This document shows positions 1 through 9,179 of a stretch of DNA of 64,000 nt, one piece after another. The notes under the pieces were generated by a model. The model was not told the DNA's origin, ran no database searches, and saw nothing but the letters and a program-made list of their open reading frames with translations. The DNA comes from Comamonadaceae bacterium (lineage in GTDB: Bacteria > Pseudomonadota > Gammaproteobacteria > Burkholderiales > Burkholderiaceae_C), in contig JAACZV010000004.1 of the NCBI GenBank assembly GCA_009996515.1, forward strand, positions 124,001-188,000, given 5' to 3'. Numbering within the stretch: position 1 is the stretch's first letter; each line of letters begins with the position of its first letter. The translations under genes were made by a program, and so were the position numbers.

Positions 1-122
1 GCATCCGGGTCCAGCACGACGCAGCGGTAGCCCAGCGCCTGGGCCGCGTGGACGAACATGCGGCCCAGTTGGCCGCCGCCGAGGACGCCCAGCGTCGCGG
101 CGCCGGGGAGCAGCGCGGCCAT
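1..122 (-). CDS. purK: PurK, 5-(carboxyamino)imidazole ribonucleotide synthase (N-terminal fragment, cut by window edge)
   Basis: Only the first 40 or so codons are inside the window. They read [22 protein letters not shown] and onward; the LGVLGGGQLGRM stretch is the N-terminal nucleotide-binding signature of PurK, the ATP-grasp enzyme that carboxylates aminoimidazole ribonucleotide to N5-CAIR in purine synthesis. The ATG lies on the purE stop (TGATG, one shared base), so the two are translationally coupled and supply successive steps. The rest of the gene lies beyond position 1. Identification rests on this motif and on the purE neighbour. Confidence 0.9.
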   Translation of the reverse strand, partial: MAALLPGAATLGVLGGGQLGRMFVHAAQALGYRCVVLDPD

Positions 123-634
123 CAGCGCAGCTCCTCGGTCATCGCCTGCGCCGCGGCCGTCTGGCGGGCGCGGAAGGCGTTCAGCCGCTCCAGCAGCCTG
201 GCGTCGCCGGTGGCCAGCATCGCGACGGCGAACAGCGCCGCATTGGCCGCGCCGGCGTTGCCGATGGCGAAGGTCGCGACCGGAATGCCCTTGGGCATCT
301 GCACGATGGAATGCAGGGAATCGACGCCTTGCAGGTGGCGGCTGGCGACCGGCACGCCCAGCACCGGCACCGGGGTCTTGGCGGCCAGCATGCCCGGCAG
401 ATGGGCCGCGCCACCGGCGCCGGCGATGATGGCCTTCAGCCCGCGGCCGACGGCGGCCTCGGCATAGGCGAACATCTCGTCGGGCATGCGGTGGGCCGAC
501 ACCACCCGGGCCTCGAACGCGACACCGAACTCGGTCAGAATCTCGGCCGCCAGCCTCATCGTCTCCCAGTCGCTGCTGGAGCCCATGACGATGCCGATGA
601 CGGCGTCCGGGTTCTGGTGGGCTGACGTGGACAA
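122..634 (-). CDS. purE: PurE, N5-carboxyaminoimidazole ribonucleotide mutase
   Basis: 170 aa, the normal size for class I PurE, which converts N5-CAIR made by PurK to CAIR in de novo purine synthesis. The substrate loop GSSSDW is near residue 19, SAHRMPDEM near 46 and the glycine-rich [12 protein letters not shown] near 71, all typical. The start codon appears to be TTG (revcomp of 632-634), preceded by GGAG at a six-base spacing; no in-frame ATG gives a complete protein. The gene overlaps purK by one base. A plus-strand thioredoxin gene starts 64 bp away, so the gap 635-698 should carry two divergent promoters. Confidence 0.96.
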   Translation of the reverse strand: MSTSAHQNPDAVIGIVMGSSSDWETMRLAAEILTEFGVAFEARVVSAHRMPDEMFAYAEAAVGRGLKAIIAGAGGAAHLPGMLAAKTPVPVLGVPVASRHLQGVDSLHSIVQMPKGIPVATFAIGNAGAANAALFAVAMLATGDARLLERLNAFRARQTAAAQAMTEELR

Positions 635-698
635 AGCGCGCTCCGAAGCTCAGGAAAGCCTTGAATTGTAGAAGCCAGGGCCTCAACTCCCTCCGACC

Positions 699-1643
699 AT
701 GATCGACATCACCCTCCAGAACTTCGAAGCCGAACTCATCGGTGCCTCCCAGAAGCAGCCCGTGCTGCTGGACATCTGGGCACCCTGGTGCGGCCCCTGC
801 CGCACGCTGGGCCCCATCCTGGAGAAGCTGGAGGTGGCCTACGCCGGCCGTTTCGCGCTGGCCAAGCTCAACAGCGACGAGGTGCCCGAGATCGCCTCGC
901 AGCTCAGCCAGATGTTCGGCGTGCGCTCCATCCCGTTCTGCGTGATGTTCGTCGACGGCCAGCCGGTGGACGGCTTTGTCGGCGCCCTGCCCGAGGCGCA
1001 GATCCGCGAGTTCCTGGACAAGCATGTGCCGCCCGGCGAGCAGTTGGAGGCCGAGGCCGACCTGGCCGAGGCCCAGGGCCTGCTGGCCGACGGCGACCTG
1101 GAGGCGGCGCTCGCCAAGCTGGCCCATGCGGTGGAGACCGACCCGGGCAACGACTCGGCCCGCTTCGACTATGTGAAGGCCTTGCTGGAGCTGGGCCTGG
1201 TGGATGACGCCCGCGCCGCCTTCGCGCCGGTGGCCGCCAAGGCGGCCGACACGCTGACGCCCTCGCCCCGCCTGGCGGCGCTGGCCACCTGGCTGGCCGC
1301 CTTCGAGGCCGGCGGCGACCCGGCCGCGCTGCAGGCCGCCATCGCCGCCAACAAGCGCGACTTCGACGCCCGCTTCGCGCTGGCTCAGACCCACCTCGCC
1401 GCCCAGCGCTTCACCGAGGCCATGGACGAGCTGCTGGAAATCATCATGCGCGACAAGGCCTGGAACGGCGAGGCCGCGCGCAAGACCTATGTCGCCATCC
1501 TGGAGTTGCTGACCAAGCCGGCGCCCAAGCCCGCCGCGGAGGCCAAGAGCGGCACGCTGGAGCTGGCCGGCAAGGCCGCCGTCGTGCAGACCGACCCGCT
1601 GCTGGACCAGTACCGCCGCAAGCTGTCGATGGCGCTGTTCTGA
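699..1643 (+). CDS. Thioredoxin domain-TPR protein, CnoX/YbbN-like co-chaperone
   Basis: 314 aa. Residues 1-110 form a thioredoxin fold with the active site WAPWCGPCR near residue 26. The rest is an alanine/leucine-rich helical TPR region, including a 'DARFALAQTHLAAQRFTEAMDELLEII' type repeat near the C-terminus. This is the architecture of YbbN/CnoX, which holds unfolding proteins and passes them to GroEL or DnaK. E. coli CnoX has lost the CxxC pair, whereas this protein keeps CGPC and could still be an active cytosolic oxidoreductase. It is alone on the plus strand between minus-strand purine genes. Family assignment is firm; the chaperone role is inferred from homology. Confidence 0.88.
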   Translation: MIDITLQNFEAELIGASQKQPVLLDIWAPWCGPCRTLGPILEKLEVAYAGRFALAKLNSDEVPEIASQLSQMFGVRSIPFCVMFVDGQPVDGFVGALPEAQIREFLDKHVPPGEQLEAEADLAEAQGLLADGDLEAALAKLAHAVETDPGNDSARFDYVKALLELGLVDDARAAFAPVAAKAADTLTPSPRLAALATWLAAFEAGGDPAALQAAIAANKRDFDARFALAQTHLAAQRFTEAMDELLEIIMRDKAWNGEAARKTYVAILELLTKPAPKPAAEAKSGTLELAGKAAVVQTDPLLDQYRRKLSMALF

Positions 1644-1662
1644 GGCGCCGGCCCGCCCGACC

Positions 1663-2799
1663 CTAGCGCGGCGGACGGTCCAGGCCGGCCGCGCCCAGCC
1701 GCCCGGCCCAGAGGCGGCGCTGGGCGGCGTCGTCGCCCCAGGCGGCCCGCGCCGCCTCGGCATGGCGGGCGGCCAGGCCGTCCTCGTGCAGCCGCGCATA
1801 GACCTGGGCCAGCCGGGCATGCAGCGCGGCGCGCTCGTCCAGGTCGCAGTGCGGCGAATCCTCGGCCAGCACCTCGACGGCGGCCTGGTCGGCCAGTGCG
1901 CGAGCACGCGCCGCCTCGCCGGTATGGGCCCAGCACCAGGCCAGGTCGGCCAGCAGGCTGCCGCCGGTGCGGGCCAGGCCGGCCGCCACGGCCTCGGGCA
2001 GTTGCGCTTCCAGCAGCGCGGCGGCGGCGGCGAAGTCGCCCTGCACCGTCAGCAGCTGGGCGCGCAGCAGCGGCGTCAGGTCGGCACGGGCCGAGCCGCC
2101 GACCGCGTCGTCGAAATGGCCGATGGAGTCCACGCCCAGCAGCACGGCCGGCGCCTCACCGGGTTCGCCGGTCAGGGCGGCGCGGCGGATGCGCTGCGCA
2201 CGCATCTGCATCTGGTTGTAGAGCAGCGCGGACAGCCCGGCATCGTCGCCGTCGGCGCTGGCGGCACGCCGCCCCCAGGCATACCAGGCGGAGGCGGCGG
2301 CCTCGTCCTGCGCCAGGTCCCAGGCCATGCCCAGCGCCGACGCGACGCGGCAGGCGGCCGGGTGGTCAGGCGGCGCGGCCAGCACGGCGGCGGCGTGGCC
2401 GACGAGGCGCTCGATGTCGCGCTCGACGAAGGCCATCTGGGCCAGCCAGGCATCGCACAGGGCTTGCAGCGACGCCAGCCCGGCGGCGGCAGCCATCACC
2501 TGGGCGCGACGCACGCGCTCGCGGGCGCCGCCGCCAAAGGCACCGAAATAGGCGGTCAGGCCCTCGGCCAGGTGCAGCCAGGCGGCCAGCTCGACGCGCG
2601 GATGAGCCAGCGCGAGCTGCTGCAGCCGGTTGAGTTCCGTGCGCGCCTCCGCCTCGCGGCCATGGCGCAGCCACAGGATGGCGCGCTGCACCTGCAGCAC
2701 GGCCGCGCGCGCGGGCATGGAGGCGACGGCGGCAATCTCGCCGTCGAGCCGCTGGGCCAGCCGGCTGCGAAGCCTGACCGGACCGGCGGCAGCGTTCAT
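1663..2799 (-). CDS. TPR-like helical repeat protein of unknown function
   Basis: 378 aa, predicted soluble, without a signal peptide or membrane segment. It is built almost wholly of alanine/leucine helices with the spacing of degenerate tetratricopeptide repeats (for example '[23 protein letters not shown]' and '[24 protein letters not shown]'). The start overlaps the purC stop in an ATGA junction, so it is probably co-translated with purC, but nothing in it suggests a purine role. It converges with the thioredoxin-TPR gene across 19 bp. I do not recognise a named family; it may be a scaffold or a remnant of a TPR-containing regulator. Confidence 0.75.
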   Translation of the reverse strand: MNAAAGPVRLRSRLAQRLDGEIAAVASMPARAAVLQVQRAILWLRHGREAEARTELNRLQQLALAHPRVELAAWLHLAEGLTAYFGAFGGGARERVRRAQVMAAAAGLASLQALCDAWLAQMAFVERDIERLVGHAAAVLAAPPDHPAACRVASALGMAWDLAQDEAAASAWYAWGRRAASADGDDAGLSALLYNQMQMRAQRIRRAALTGEPGEAPAVLLGVDSIGHFDDAVGGSARADLTPLLRAQLLTVQGDFAAAAALLEAQLPEAVAAGLARTGGSLLADLAWCWAHTGEAARARALADQAAVEVLAEDSPHCDLDERAALHARLAQVYARLHEDGLAARHAEAARAAWGDDAAQRRLWAGRLGAAGLDRPPR

Positions 2800-3695
2800 G
2801 CGGTCAGCCGCTGCAGCGCTTCTTCGTACTTCTGCACGGTGCGGTCGATGACCTCGGCCGGCAGGGCCGGCGCCGGCGCGGTCTTGCCCCAGGGCTTGCC
2901 GCCCACCGTGGCCTGCTCCAGCCAGTCGCGCACGAACTGCTTGTCGTAGCTGGGCGGGTTGCTGCCCGGCGCATAGCTCTCGACCGGCCAGTAGCGCGAG
3001 GAGTCGGGCGTCAGCACCTCGTCCATCAGCGTGAGCGTGCCGTCGGCGTCCAGGCCGAACTCGAACTTGGTGTCGGCAATGATGATGCCCTTGGTCAGCG
3101 CGAAGTCGGCGGCGCGCTGGTAGAGCTGGATGGAGAGGTCGCGCACGCGCGCGGCCAGGTCGGCGCCGATGATCTCGGCGGCGCGCTCGAAGGAGATGTT
3201 CTCGTCATGGTCGCCCATCTCGGCCTTGGTGGCGGGCGTGAAGATGGGCGCGGGCAGCTTGTCGGCATTGCGCAGGCCCGGGGGCAGCGCGACGCCGCAG
3301 ACGCTCTGCGTCTTCTGGTACTCGGCCCAGCCGCTGCCGGCCAGATAGCCGCGCACGACGGCCTCGATGGGCAGCGGCTTCAGGCGCTTGACCAGCATGG
3401 CGCGGTCGCGGATCTGCTCGCGCTCGGCGGCGGTCGCGACGACCGACAGCGGATCCTCGCCGGTCAGGTGGTTGGGGACGATGCCGCCCAGCTTGTCGAA
3501 CCAGAACAGCGCCATCTTGGTCAGCAGCGCACCCTTGCCCGGGATGGGCTCGCCCATGATGACGTCGAAGGCCGACAGGCGGTCGCTGGCGACCATCAGG
3601 ATGCGGTCCTCGCCGACGGCGTAGTTTTCGCGCACCTTGCCGCGGCCGAGCAGCGGCAGGGAGGTCAGGCTGGATTCGTAGAGGGCTTGGGGCAT
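2796..3695 (-). CDS. purC: PurC, SAICAR synthetase
   Basis: 299 aa. Phosphoribosylaminoimidazole-succinocarboxamide synthase joins CAIR and aspartate using ATP. Motifs seen are [19 protein letters not shown] near residue 17 (nucleotide loop), [19 protein letters not shown] near 37, and [10 protein letters not shown] in the C-terminal half. Length matches the longer PurC form found in betaproteobacteria and yeast Ade1 rather than the 237-aa E. coli form. It lies between the TPR gene (4-bp overlap) and a gamma-glutamylcyclotransferase-like gene whose stop is 9 bp upstream of its ATG, in a run with fba upstream and purE downstream. Confidence 0.97.
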   Translation of the reverse strand: MPQALYESSLTSLPLLGRGKVRENYAVGEDRILMVASDRLSAFDVIMGEPIPGKGALLTKMALFWFDKLGGIVPNHLTGEDPLSVVATAAEREQIRDRAMLVKRLKPLPIEAVVRGYLAGSGWAEYQKTQSVCGVALPPGLRNADKLPAPIFTPATKAEMGDHDENISFERAAEIIGADLAARVRDLSIQLYQRAADFALTKGIIIADTKFEFGLDADGTLTLMDEVLTPDSSRYWPVESYAPGSNPPSYDKQFVRDWLEQATVGGKPWGKTAPAPALPAEVIDRTVQKYEEALQRLTA

Positions 3696-3704
3696 GGCGC
3701 GATT

Positions 3705-4148
3705 TTAGTTGCCGCCCCATCCGGATGCCCGCGGCAGCGCATCGAAGCCGGCATAGCGGGCCGTGAAGCGGGCCCGGCCTTCGCGCTCGAAGGCGGCCAC
3801 GTCCCAGTCGCCCGGCAGCAGCCGGGTCGCGAACTCGGCACGGAAGCGGTAGACCCAGGCGGGGGCGGTCGCGCCGCCCGCAAGGCTCACGTCGACGCGC
3901 ACGCGCTCGTACTCCTGGCCCTCGAAGGCATCCAGCCGCGCCCAGGCCGCGGCGTCGACGTCGCGGTAGAGCCGGCCCGCCACCAGGCCGCCGGGCGCGG
4001 GCCGCAGTCCGGGGTAGTCCTGGCCCGCCACCGGATGGCGGGCGTGCTCGGCCAGCGAGGCAGGCTCGCTGGCGAACTCGCGCCCGCAGACGCGGGCCAT
4101 GATGTCGGCCCACATCAGCGAGCCGTAGGTGAAGCAGTGCCGGGTCAC
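3705..4148 (-). CDS. Gamma-glutamylcyclotransferase-like (AIG2 family) protein
   Basis: 147 aa from a GTG start that shares bases with the fba stop (GTGA). The N-terminus [13 protein letters not shown] carries the YGSL signature of the gamma-glutamylcyclotransferase/AIG2 fold, and '[14 protein letters not shown]' matches the family's second conserved block with its E-G-x-E-Y-x-R. Members release 5-oxoproline from gamma-glutamyl amines or peptides; the actual substrate is not predictable. A longer upstream frame exists but would run inside fba, so I chose the overlapping GTG. Likely in one transcript with fba and purC. Confidence 0.85.
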   Translation of the reverse strand: MTRHCFTYGSLMWADIMARVCGREFASEPASLAEHARHPVAGQDYPGLRPAPGGLVAGRLYRDVDAAAWARLDAFEGQEYERVRVDVSLAGGATAPAWVYRFRAEFATRLLPGDWDVAAFEREGRARFTARYAGFDALPRASGWGGN

Positions 4149-5209
4149 TGCACCTGCTGCGCCAGCTCGCCGCGCGCATAGGCGGCGGCGATGTCGACCA
4201 GCGTGCGCGGCTTGATCTTGGCCGCCTGGCCCTCGCAGCCGAACTGCTGGTAGCGCTGCTTGGCGATGGCCTTGGCGGCCTCGCGCGCGGGCTTGAGCCA
4301 TTCGCGGGCGTCGAACTTGTCGGGGTTCTCGGCCAGGAACTTGCGCACGGCGCCCGTCATCGCCAGCCGGATGTCGGTGTCGATGTTGATCTTGCGCACG
4401 CCGTGCTTGATGGCCTCCTGGATCTCCTCCACCGGCACGCCGAAGGTCTCCTTCATCTTGCCGCCGTACTGGTTGATGACGGCCAGCAGCTCCTGCGGCA
4501 CGCTGGACGAGCCATGCATGACGAGATGGGTGTTGGGGATGCGCGCGTGGATCTCCTTCACCCGGGCGATGGCCAGGATGTCGCCGGTGGGCTTGCGGCT
4601 GAATTTGTAGGCGCCATGGCTGGTGCCGATCGCGATGGCCAGCGCATCCAGCTGCGTGGCCTTGACGAACTGCGCCGCCTCCTCGGGGTCGGTCAGCATC
4701 TGCGCGTGGCTGAGCTTGCCCTCGGCGCCAATGCCGTCCTCCTCGCCGGCGTCGCCGGTCTCGAGGTTGCCCAGGCAGCCCAGCTCGCCCTCGACGGTGA
4801 CGCCGACCTGGTGCGCCATCTCGACGACGCGGCGGGTCACGTCCATGTTGTACTCAAAAGAGGACGGCGTCTTGCCGTCTTCCATCAGCGAGCCGTCCAT
4901 CATCACGGAGCCGAAGCCCAGCTCGATGGCGCCGGCGCAGACCTTGGGGCTGGTGCCATGGTCCTGGTGCATGACCAGCGGGATGTGCGGGTACATCTCG
5001 GCGGCGGCCTGGATCAGGTGCTTGATGAAGGGCTCGCCGGCATATTTGCGCGCGCCGGCCGAGGCCTGCAGGATGACCGGTGCGCCGACCTCGTCGGCGG
5101 CGGACATGACGGCCTGCACCTGCTCCAGGTTGTTGACGTTGAAGGCTGGGATGCCATAGCCGTTTTCGGCGGCGTGGTCCAGCAACTGGCGCATGGAGAC
5201 GAGAGGCAT
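4145..5209 (-). CDS. fba: Class II fructose-1,6-bisphosphate aldolase
   Basis: 354 aa. It cleaves fructose-1,6-bisphosphate to DHAP and glyceraldehyde-3-phosphate in glycolysis and runs in reverse for gluconeogenesis and the Calvin cycle. Typical zinc-enzyme motifs are seen: [12 protein letters not shown] (zinc and catalytic Asp/His) near residue 80, EGELG near 140, and '[11 protein letters not shown]' near 235. I placed the start at [10 protein letters not shown], with GGGGA upstream; the frame stays open for 80 more codons but that part has no family similarity. Divergent from the ATPase-STAS gene at 5355. The stop overlaps the next gene, so expression is probably coupled. Confidence 0.96.
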   Translation of the reverse strand: MPLVSMRQLLDHAAENGYGIPAFNVNNLEQVQAVMSAADEVGAPVILQASAGARKYAGEPFIKHLIQAAAEMYPHIPLVMHQDHGTSPKVCAGAIELGFGSVMMDGSLMEDGKTPSSFEYNMDVTRRVVEMAHQVGVTVEGELGCLGNLETGDAGEEDGIGAEGKLSHAQMLTDPEEAAQFVKATQLDALAIAIGTSHGAYKFSRKPTGDILAIARVKEIHARIPNTHLVMHGSSSVPQELLAVINQYGGKMKETFGVPVEEIQEAIKHGVRKINIDTDIRLAMTGAVRKFLAENPDKFDAREWLKPAREAAKAIAKQRYQQFGCEGQAAKIKPRTLVDIAAAYARGELAQQVQ

Positions 5210-5354
5210 GGGAATTCCCCGGTGGAGTTGAGAAATCTGGGCCGACTGCGGCTGCCAAGCTAGTTGGTAACCTCGCCGTAACTGACTGGGGATTCTATGG
5301 AGTCGGTAGCAGCCCCACCCCCCGTGGTTGAAGTAGTCAGCACAATGCGCGGTC

Positions 5355-6374
5355 ATGACAAGACTGGTGTTCGACCACCTCACGAACTGGATCACCGCCG
5401 CCGCGAGCGAGCACTCGCATGACCTGGCGGACCATGTCGAGGAGCGCACCGGCGCCAGCCGCCGCGCCGTGCTGGCCGCGCTGAAGCGCCTGGTGGACGC
5501 CGGCTGGCTGACCCGCTCGGGCAGCAGCCGCCGCCCGGTCTTCGCGCCGGGCGCGCTGCGCCAGGTGGCGCGCAGCTACACCCTCTACGGCCTGCAGGAA
5601 GACCTGCCCTGGCAGCGCGACTTCGCGCCCCATTTCGCCCTGCCGCGGCATGTGGAGCGCATGGTGCGGCATGGCTTCACGGAGCTGGTCAACAACGCCG
5701 CCGACCATTCCGGCGGCAGCAGCGTCACCGTGTCGCTGCGCCAGACGCCCACCCATGCCCAGCTGCTGGTCAGCGACGACGGCATCGGCGTGTTCGACAA
5801 GATCTGCAGCGCCTTCCAGCTCGAAGACCCCCAGCACGCGATGCTGGAGCTCAGCAAGGGGCGCCTCACCAGCGCGCCCGACGCCCACACCGGCCGCGGC
5901 CTGTTCTTCAGCAGCCAGCTGGCCGACGTGTTCGACATCCACGCCAACAACACCGCCTACCAGCGTCGCGCCTGGGAAAGCGCCGGCTGGAAGCGCGGCC
6001 GCGCGCTGCCGCGCCAGGGCAGCAGCATCTACATGGCCGTGGCGCTGAACACCACGCGCACGCTGGACGAGGTCATGCAGGCCTGGAGCCTGGCCGGCGA
6101 CGGCATCGAGTTCGACCGCACCCGCGTGCAGCTGCGCCTGCTGGCGGGCGAGGGCCAGGCGCTGGACTCGCGCGCCCAGGCGCGGCGCGTCGGCACGCGG
6201 CTGACGACCTTCCGGCGCGCCGAGATCGACTTCGACGGCGTCACCGACGTGGGCCATGGCTTCACGGACGAGCTGTTCCGCGTGTTCGCCAAGGCCCACC
6301 CGCAGATCGAGCTGGTCGCCACCAATGCGACGCCGCGCATCGCTGCGCTGGTGAAAAGCGCAAGCGCGGGCTAA
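5355..6374 (+). CDS. Winged-helix / GHKL-ATPase / STAS-like (DUF4325) fusion regulator
   Basis: 339 aa, cytosolic. Residues about 1-75 look like a winged helix ('[22 protein letters not shown]', then a short beta wing). Residues about 95-235 form a histidine-kinase-like ATPase with N-box [10 protein letters not shown] (E110, N114), G1 box DDGIG (141-145) and a later G2-type GRGLFF. There is no phospho-acceptor His domain. Residues about 260-335 match the STAS-like DUF4325 fold ('[22 protein letters not shown]'). GHKL ATPases and STAS proteins usually act as separate anti-sigma and anti-anti-sigma partners; here they share a chain with a DNA-binding-like module. No sigma factor or PP2C phosphatase is adjacent. 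Domain calls are fairly sure; the mechanism is inference. Confidence 0.85.
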   Translation: MTRLVFDHLTNWITAAASEHSHDLADHVEERTGASRRAVLAALKRLVDAGWLTRSGSSRRPVFAPGALRQVARSYTLYGLQEDLPWQRDFAPHFALPRHVERMVRHGFTELVNNAADHSGGSSVTVSLRQTPTHAQLLVSDDGIGVFDKICSAFQLEDPQHAMLELSKGRLTSAPDAHTGRGLFFSSQLADVFDIHANNTAYQRRAWESAGWKRGRALPRQGSSIYMAVALNTTRTLDEVMQAWSLAGDGIEFDRTRVQLRLLAGEGQALDSRAQARRVGTRLTTFRRAEIDFDGVTDVGHGFTDELFRVFAKAHPQIELVATNATPRIAALVKSASAG

Positions 6375-6672
6375 CTCACCGGGCGTCCGGCCCCGCATCG
6401 GCCGGCTCGGAGTCCACGAGTTCCGCGGCGCCGGCGTATCGCAGGCCAGCCCCAAACGGCAAGCCGTCGGGCCTGACCGCGTGGTGAGCCTGGCCCAAGC
6501 CCGCCAGGGCGCCTGTCGGCGAAATTGACAACCTCGCTCATCAAGAACCTGGGCTTCACCATAAATGCGCGTCCAGTCGGCATTTTTGACGCCTGGCACG
6601 ACTCCTGCGTGGCATCGGCACGCCGCCCGCCTCGCTCCGAGGCGGCCTTACCCGACACCAGGAGAACCCGCG
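6375..6672. other. 298-bp intergenic region before the PEP-CTERM gene
   Basis: No convincing ORF is present. The left half is GC-rich with short inverted segments and no clear terminator. The right half (about 6530-6672) drops in GC, contains the sigma-54 type promoter at 6594-6608 and ends in the ribosome-binding site GGAGAA before the ATG at 6673. Confidence 0.6.
6594..6608 (+). promoter_or_regulatory. Sigma-54 (-24/-12) promoter for the PEP-CTERM gene
   Basis: TGGCACGACTCCTGC, preceded by C, matches the RpoN consensus YTGGCACGrNNNTTGC at every invariant position: GG at -24 and GC at -12 with exact spacing, and only the first T of TTGC replaced by C. Transcription would begin near 6620, leaving a leader of about 50 bases. 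PEP-CTERM genes are known to be controlled by RpoN with the PrsK/PrsR two-component pair, which fits. Confidence 0.75.
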
Positions 6673-7662
6673 ATGACACTGAAGAAGCTGCTTGGTTTTG
6701 CGGCCCTGGCCGTGGCCTTCGTCCCCGCCCACGCCGGCCTCACGCTGACGGCGGACGGCATCAACGCCGGATTCACGCTGACCACCTTCGTCAGCGGCTA
6801 CAACTTCGGCAACTACGGCCCGCTGTCCCAGGCCGTTCTGCCCAACGGCAACGTCGTCACCGGCAGCGTGGGCTCGGGCCAGGTCTACGTCTTCAAGGAT
6901 GTGGACAACCAGACATTGAGCGATGCGCTGGTGGCCAAGCCCTACAGCTGCGAAACCGGCAACTGCAATTTCGCCATGGCGACGGTCGGCGGCCAGGCCT
7001 ATGGCGGCCAGCTGTTTGGCGGCCTTTTCTATCACTTCGCGAACGACGGCTCCTATGTGCCCATAGGCGGCCCCACCGGCACCGACCTCAGGGACTACCT
7101 CGGCATCTGGGGCTCGGTCAACGGCAAGTTGATCGCCTCGACGAACAGGGGCCTGGCCGAGATCGACCCGCTCACGGGCAACTACCGCATCATCAACGCC
7201 AGCCTCTTCCCGGACGGCGTGTCCGTCTCGCCCGACGGCAAGGTGGCCTATGTCGAGAACGGCGGCATCATCCAGTCCTATGACATCGCCACCGGGGCGC
7301 TGATCCGCTCCTACTTCAGCACCGCTGGCCATGGCGCCGACGGCACGGGCGTCATCACCGGCGGCCTCTACAACGGCGACGTCATCGTCAACAACAACGA
7401 TGGCACGCTGGGTCTGCTGGACGTCGACACCGACACCATGCTCATCATCGCCAGCGGCGGCACGCGCGGCGACTTCACGTCGGCCGACACCAACAATGGC
7501 ACCCTCTTCATCTCGCAGATCGAACAGGTGCTGCGGCTGAGCTGCGGTCCTGGATGCTCCATAGGCGGCCCGGGCAATGACGTGCCGGAGCCGGATGCCT
7601 GGGCATTGACCGCTCTGGCCCTGCTCGCTGCGGCATGGAGCCTGCGCCGCGGCCAGTCCTGA
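6673..7662 (+). CDS. PEP-CTERM sorting-domain exported protein
   Basis: 329 aa. The first 22 residues (MTLKKLLGFAALAVAFVPAHA) are a Sec signal peptide. The body is a run of beta-rich blades ('VSVSPDGKVAYVENGGIIQSYDIATG', 'GDVIVNNNDGTLGLLDVDTD') resembling a beta-propeller of the NHL/SMP-30 kind. The C-terminus has the exosortase signal: DVPEPDAW, a hydrophobic helix, then SLRRGQS. Exosortase EpsH/XrtA cleaves and transfers such proteins to the cell surface or exopolysaccharide matrix. No exosortase lies in the window. The start was chosen for the GGAGAA ribosome site and signal peptide. A sigma-54 promoter lies 65 bp upstream. The gene converges with pirin over a 10-bp gap. Confidence 0.9.
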   Translation: MTLKKLLGFAALAVAFVPAHAGLTLTADGINAGFTLTTFVSGYNFGNYGPLSQAVLPNGNVVTGSVGSGQVYVFKDVDNQTLSDALVAKPYSCETGNCNFAMATVGGQAYGGQLFGGLFYHFANDGSYVPIGGPTGTDLRDYLGIWGSVNGKLIASTNRGLAEIDPLTGNYRIINASLFPDGVSVSPDGKVAYVENGGIIQSYDIATGALIRSYFSTAGHGADGTGVITGGLYNGDVIVNNNDGTLGLLDVDTDTMLIIASGGTRGDFTSADTNNGTLFISQIEQVLRLSCGPGCSIGGPGNDVPEPDAWALTALALLAAAWSLRRGQS

Positions 7663-7672
7663 CGGAGCGGCT

Positions 7673-8575
7673 TCAGCCGGGTTTGCGGATCGCCGGCACC
7701 GGCGGCACGGCCAGGCGCGGGCCGGCATAGCCCGCCACCGCGCCGAAGCGGCCGCCATCCTCGCGCGCCCAGTCCGCCGCCCAAGCCTGCATCTCGGCCG
7801 GCTCGCGGCCGACGAAGTTCCACCACAGCAGCGGCGGCTGCGCCCAGGGCTCGCCGCCCAGCAGCAGCAGCCGGGCGGCGGCCGCGCAGCGCAGCTCGAC
7901 GGATTCGCAGCCGGGGCCGATGTAGAGCAGCGTGCCGGGCTTGAGGGCCTCGACCGCGTCATGGCCGGCCGGCGCGGCCTCGACCTCGCCCTCCAGCAGC
8001 ATCAGCCCATGCTCGAAGCCGGGCCGCAACGCCAGCACCGCGTCGGCCGGGCCGGTGGCCGCCAGGTCCAGGCCCAGCTGCGGCGTGAAGCTGGGCACCG
8101 GCGAGCGCCGGCCGCCCAGCTCGCCCACCAGCAGCGTCGCGTCGAAGCCGCCCAGGCCCAGCCGCGGCAGGTCCGGGAAATGCTGGAAGCTGGGTTCGCG
8201 CTCGCGTTCGGCATCCGGCAGCGCGATCCACAGCTGGGCCAGGTGGATGCGGTCGGACAGCGACTCCTCGCTGTGCGCGATGCCGCGCCCCGCCGTCATC
8301 AGGTTGACCTCGCCGGCGCGCAGCACCTGCTCGGAGCCCAGGCTGTCGCGGTGCAGGATCTCGCCCTCGATCATCCAGCTGAAGGTGGACAGGCCGGTGT
8401 GCGGATGGGGCCCGACGTTCATGCGCTTCTCGGGCGGCAGCGTCGCCGGGCCGGCATGGTCGGCAAAACACCAGGCGCCGATGGCGCGCCTGGCCTTGTT
8501 GGGCAGGGCCCGCTGTATGGGCAGGCCGCCCACGTCGCTGACGTGGCTGGTGATGCGCTCGACATGCACGCTCAT
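7673..8575 (-). CDS. Pirin family protein (bicupin)
   Basis: 300 aa, soluble. Pirins are Fe(II) double-cupin proteins, some with quercetinase activity and some that modulate enzymes or regulators. The N-terminal cupin carries the metal ligands in 'NVGPHPHTGLSTFSW' and the downstream 'AGRGIAHSEE' block. The C-terminal cupin ('LMLLEGEVEAAPAG') is more divergent and lacks the His cluster, as usual. The ATG overlaps the stop of the FMN reductase (ATGA), so the two are co-translated. Substrate unknown. Confidence 0.9.
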   Translation of the reverse strand: MSVHVERITSHVSDVGGLPIQRALPNKARRAIGAWCFADHAGPATLPPEKRMNVGPHPHTGLSTFSWMIEGEILHRDSLGSEQVLRAGEVNLMTAGRGIAHSEESLSDRIHLAQLWIALPDAEREREPSFQHFPDLPRLGLGGFDATLLVGELGGRRSPVPSFTPQLGLDLAATGPADAVLALRPGFEHGLMLLEGEVEAAPAGHDAVEALKPGTLLYIGPGCESVELRCAAAARLLLLGGEPWAQPPLLWWNFVGREPAEMQAWAADWAREDGGRFGAVAGYAGPRLAVPPVPAIRKPG

Positions 8576-9126
8576 GAGACCCTCTTCTGCACGAAGTCGA
8601 CAAAACCCTGGACAAAGCCCTGCAGCTGCGCCCTGACCTTGTCGTCGACCAGCTGACCGTCGGCGTCGAACACGGTACCGGCGCGCGACACCATCAGCCG
8701 CCCGGCCATCCAGAAGTCGCTGCCGAAGGTGCGCAGCACCGACAGCAGCGCATCCTGCGACTGCACGGTGCCGAAGCCGCCCGGCGTGGCGCCGATGAGC
8801 CCGGTCGGCTTGCCGCCGAACAGCTTGGCGCCCTCGCCGCTGGGCCGCGACAGCCAGTCCAGGCCGTTCTTCAAGACGCCGGGGATGGAGTTGTTGTACT
8901 CGGGCGTGCTGATCAGCAGCGCATCGGCCGCGCGTATGGCCTCGCGCAGCGCCGTCACCGCCTCGGGGATGCCCTGAGCCTCGACGTCGCCGTCGTAGAC
9001 GGGGATGCCGTGCAGCGTGCGCAGCTCCATCGTGACGCCCGCGGGCGCCATCGCGATGGCAGCACGCAGCAGCGCGGTGTTGTAGGAGGCGCGGCGCAGC
9101 GCGCCGCTGAGGGCGATGATGTGCAT
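8572..9126 (-). CDS. NADPH-dependent FMN reductase family protein (ChrR/YieF-like flavodoxin fold)
   Basis: 184 aa. The N-terminus IALSGALRRASYNTALLRA is the FMN phosphate loop (GSxRxxSxNxxL), and 'LLISTPEYNNSIPGVLKNGLDWLSRP' is the diagnostic PEYNxSxPGxLKNxxDW motif. Such enzymes reduce quinones, azo dyes, chromate or flavins with NAD(P)H and protect against redox cycling. It is upstream of and overlapping with pirin, which suggests joint oxidative-stress expression. It starts 53 bp from the divergent heavy-metal protein gene. Confidence 0.92.
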   Translation of the reverse strand: MHIIALSGALRRASYNTALLRAAIAMAPAGVTMELRTLHGIPVYDGDVEAQGIPEAVTALREAIRAADALLISTPEYNNSIPGVLKNGLDWLSRPSGEGAKLFGGKPTGLIGATPGGFGTVQSQDALLSVLRTFGSDFWMAGRLMVSRAGTVFDADGQLVDDKVRAQLQGFVQGFVDFVQKRVS

Positions 9127-9179
9127 GGCAGGATGGCAAGCCGGGGTACAGGCATGATGCCAGCCCCCAGGAGCCCTCG

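Noticed and set aside
5210-5449. N-terminal extension of fba by 80 codons
   Set aside because: The extension has no aldolase similarity and crosses the divergent promoter region; [10 protein letters not shown] with a GGGGA site is the family start.
5355-6374. Classical two-component sensor kinase
   Set aside because: There is no phospho-acceptor histidine domain, membrane segment or sensor, and the C-terminus is STAS-like rather than a receiver.
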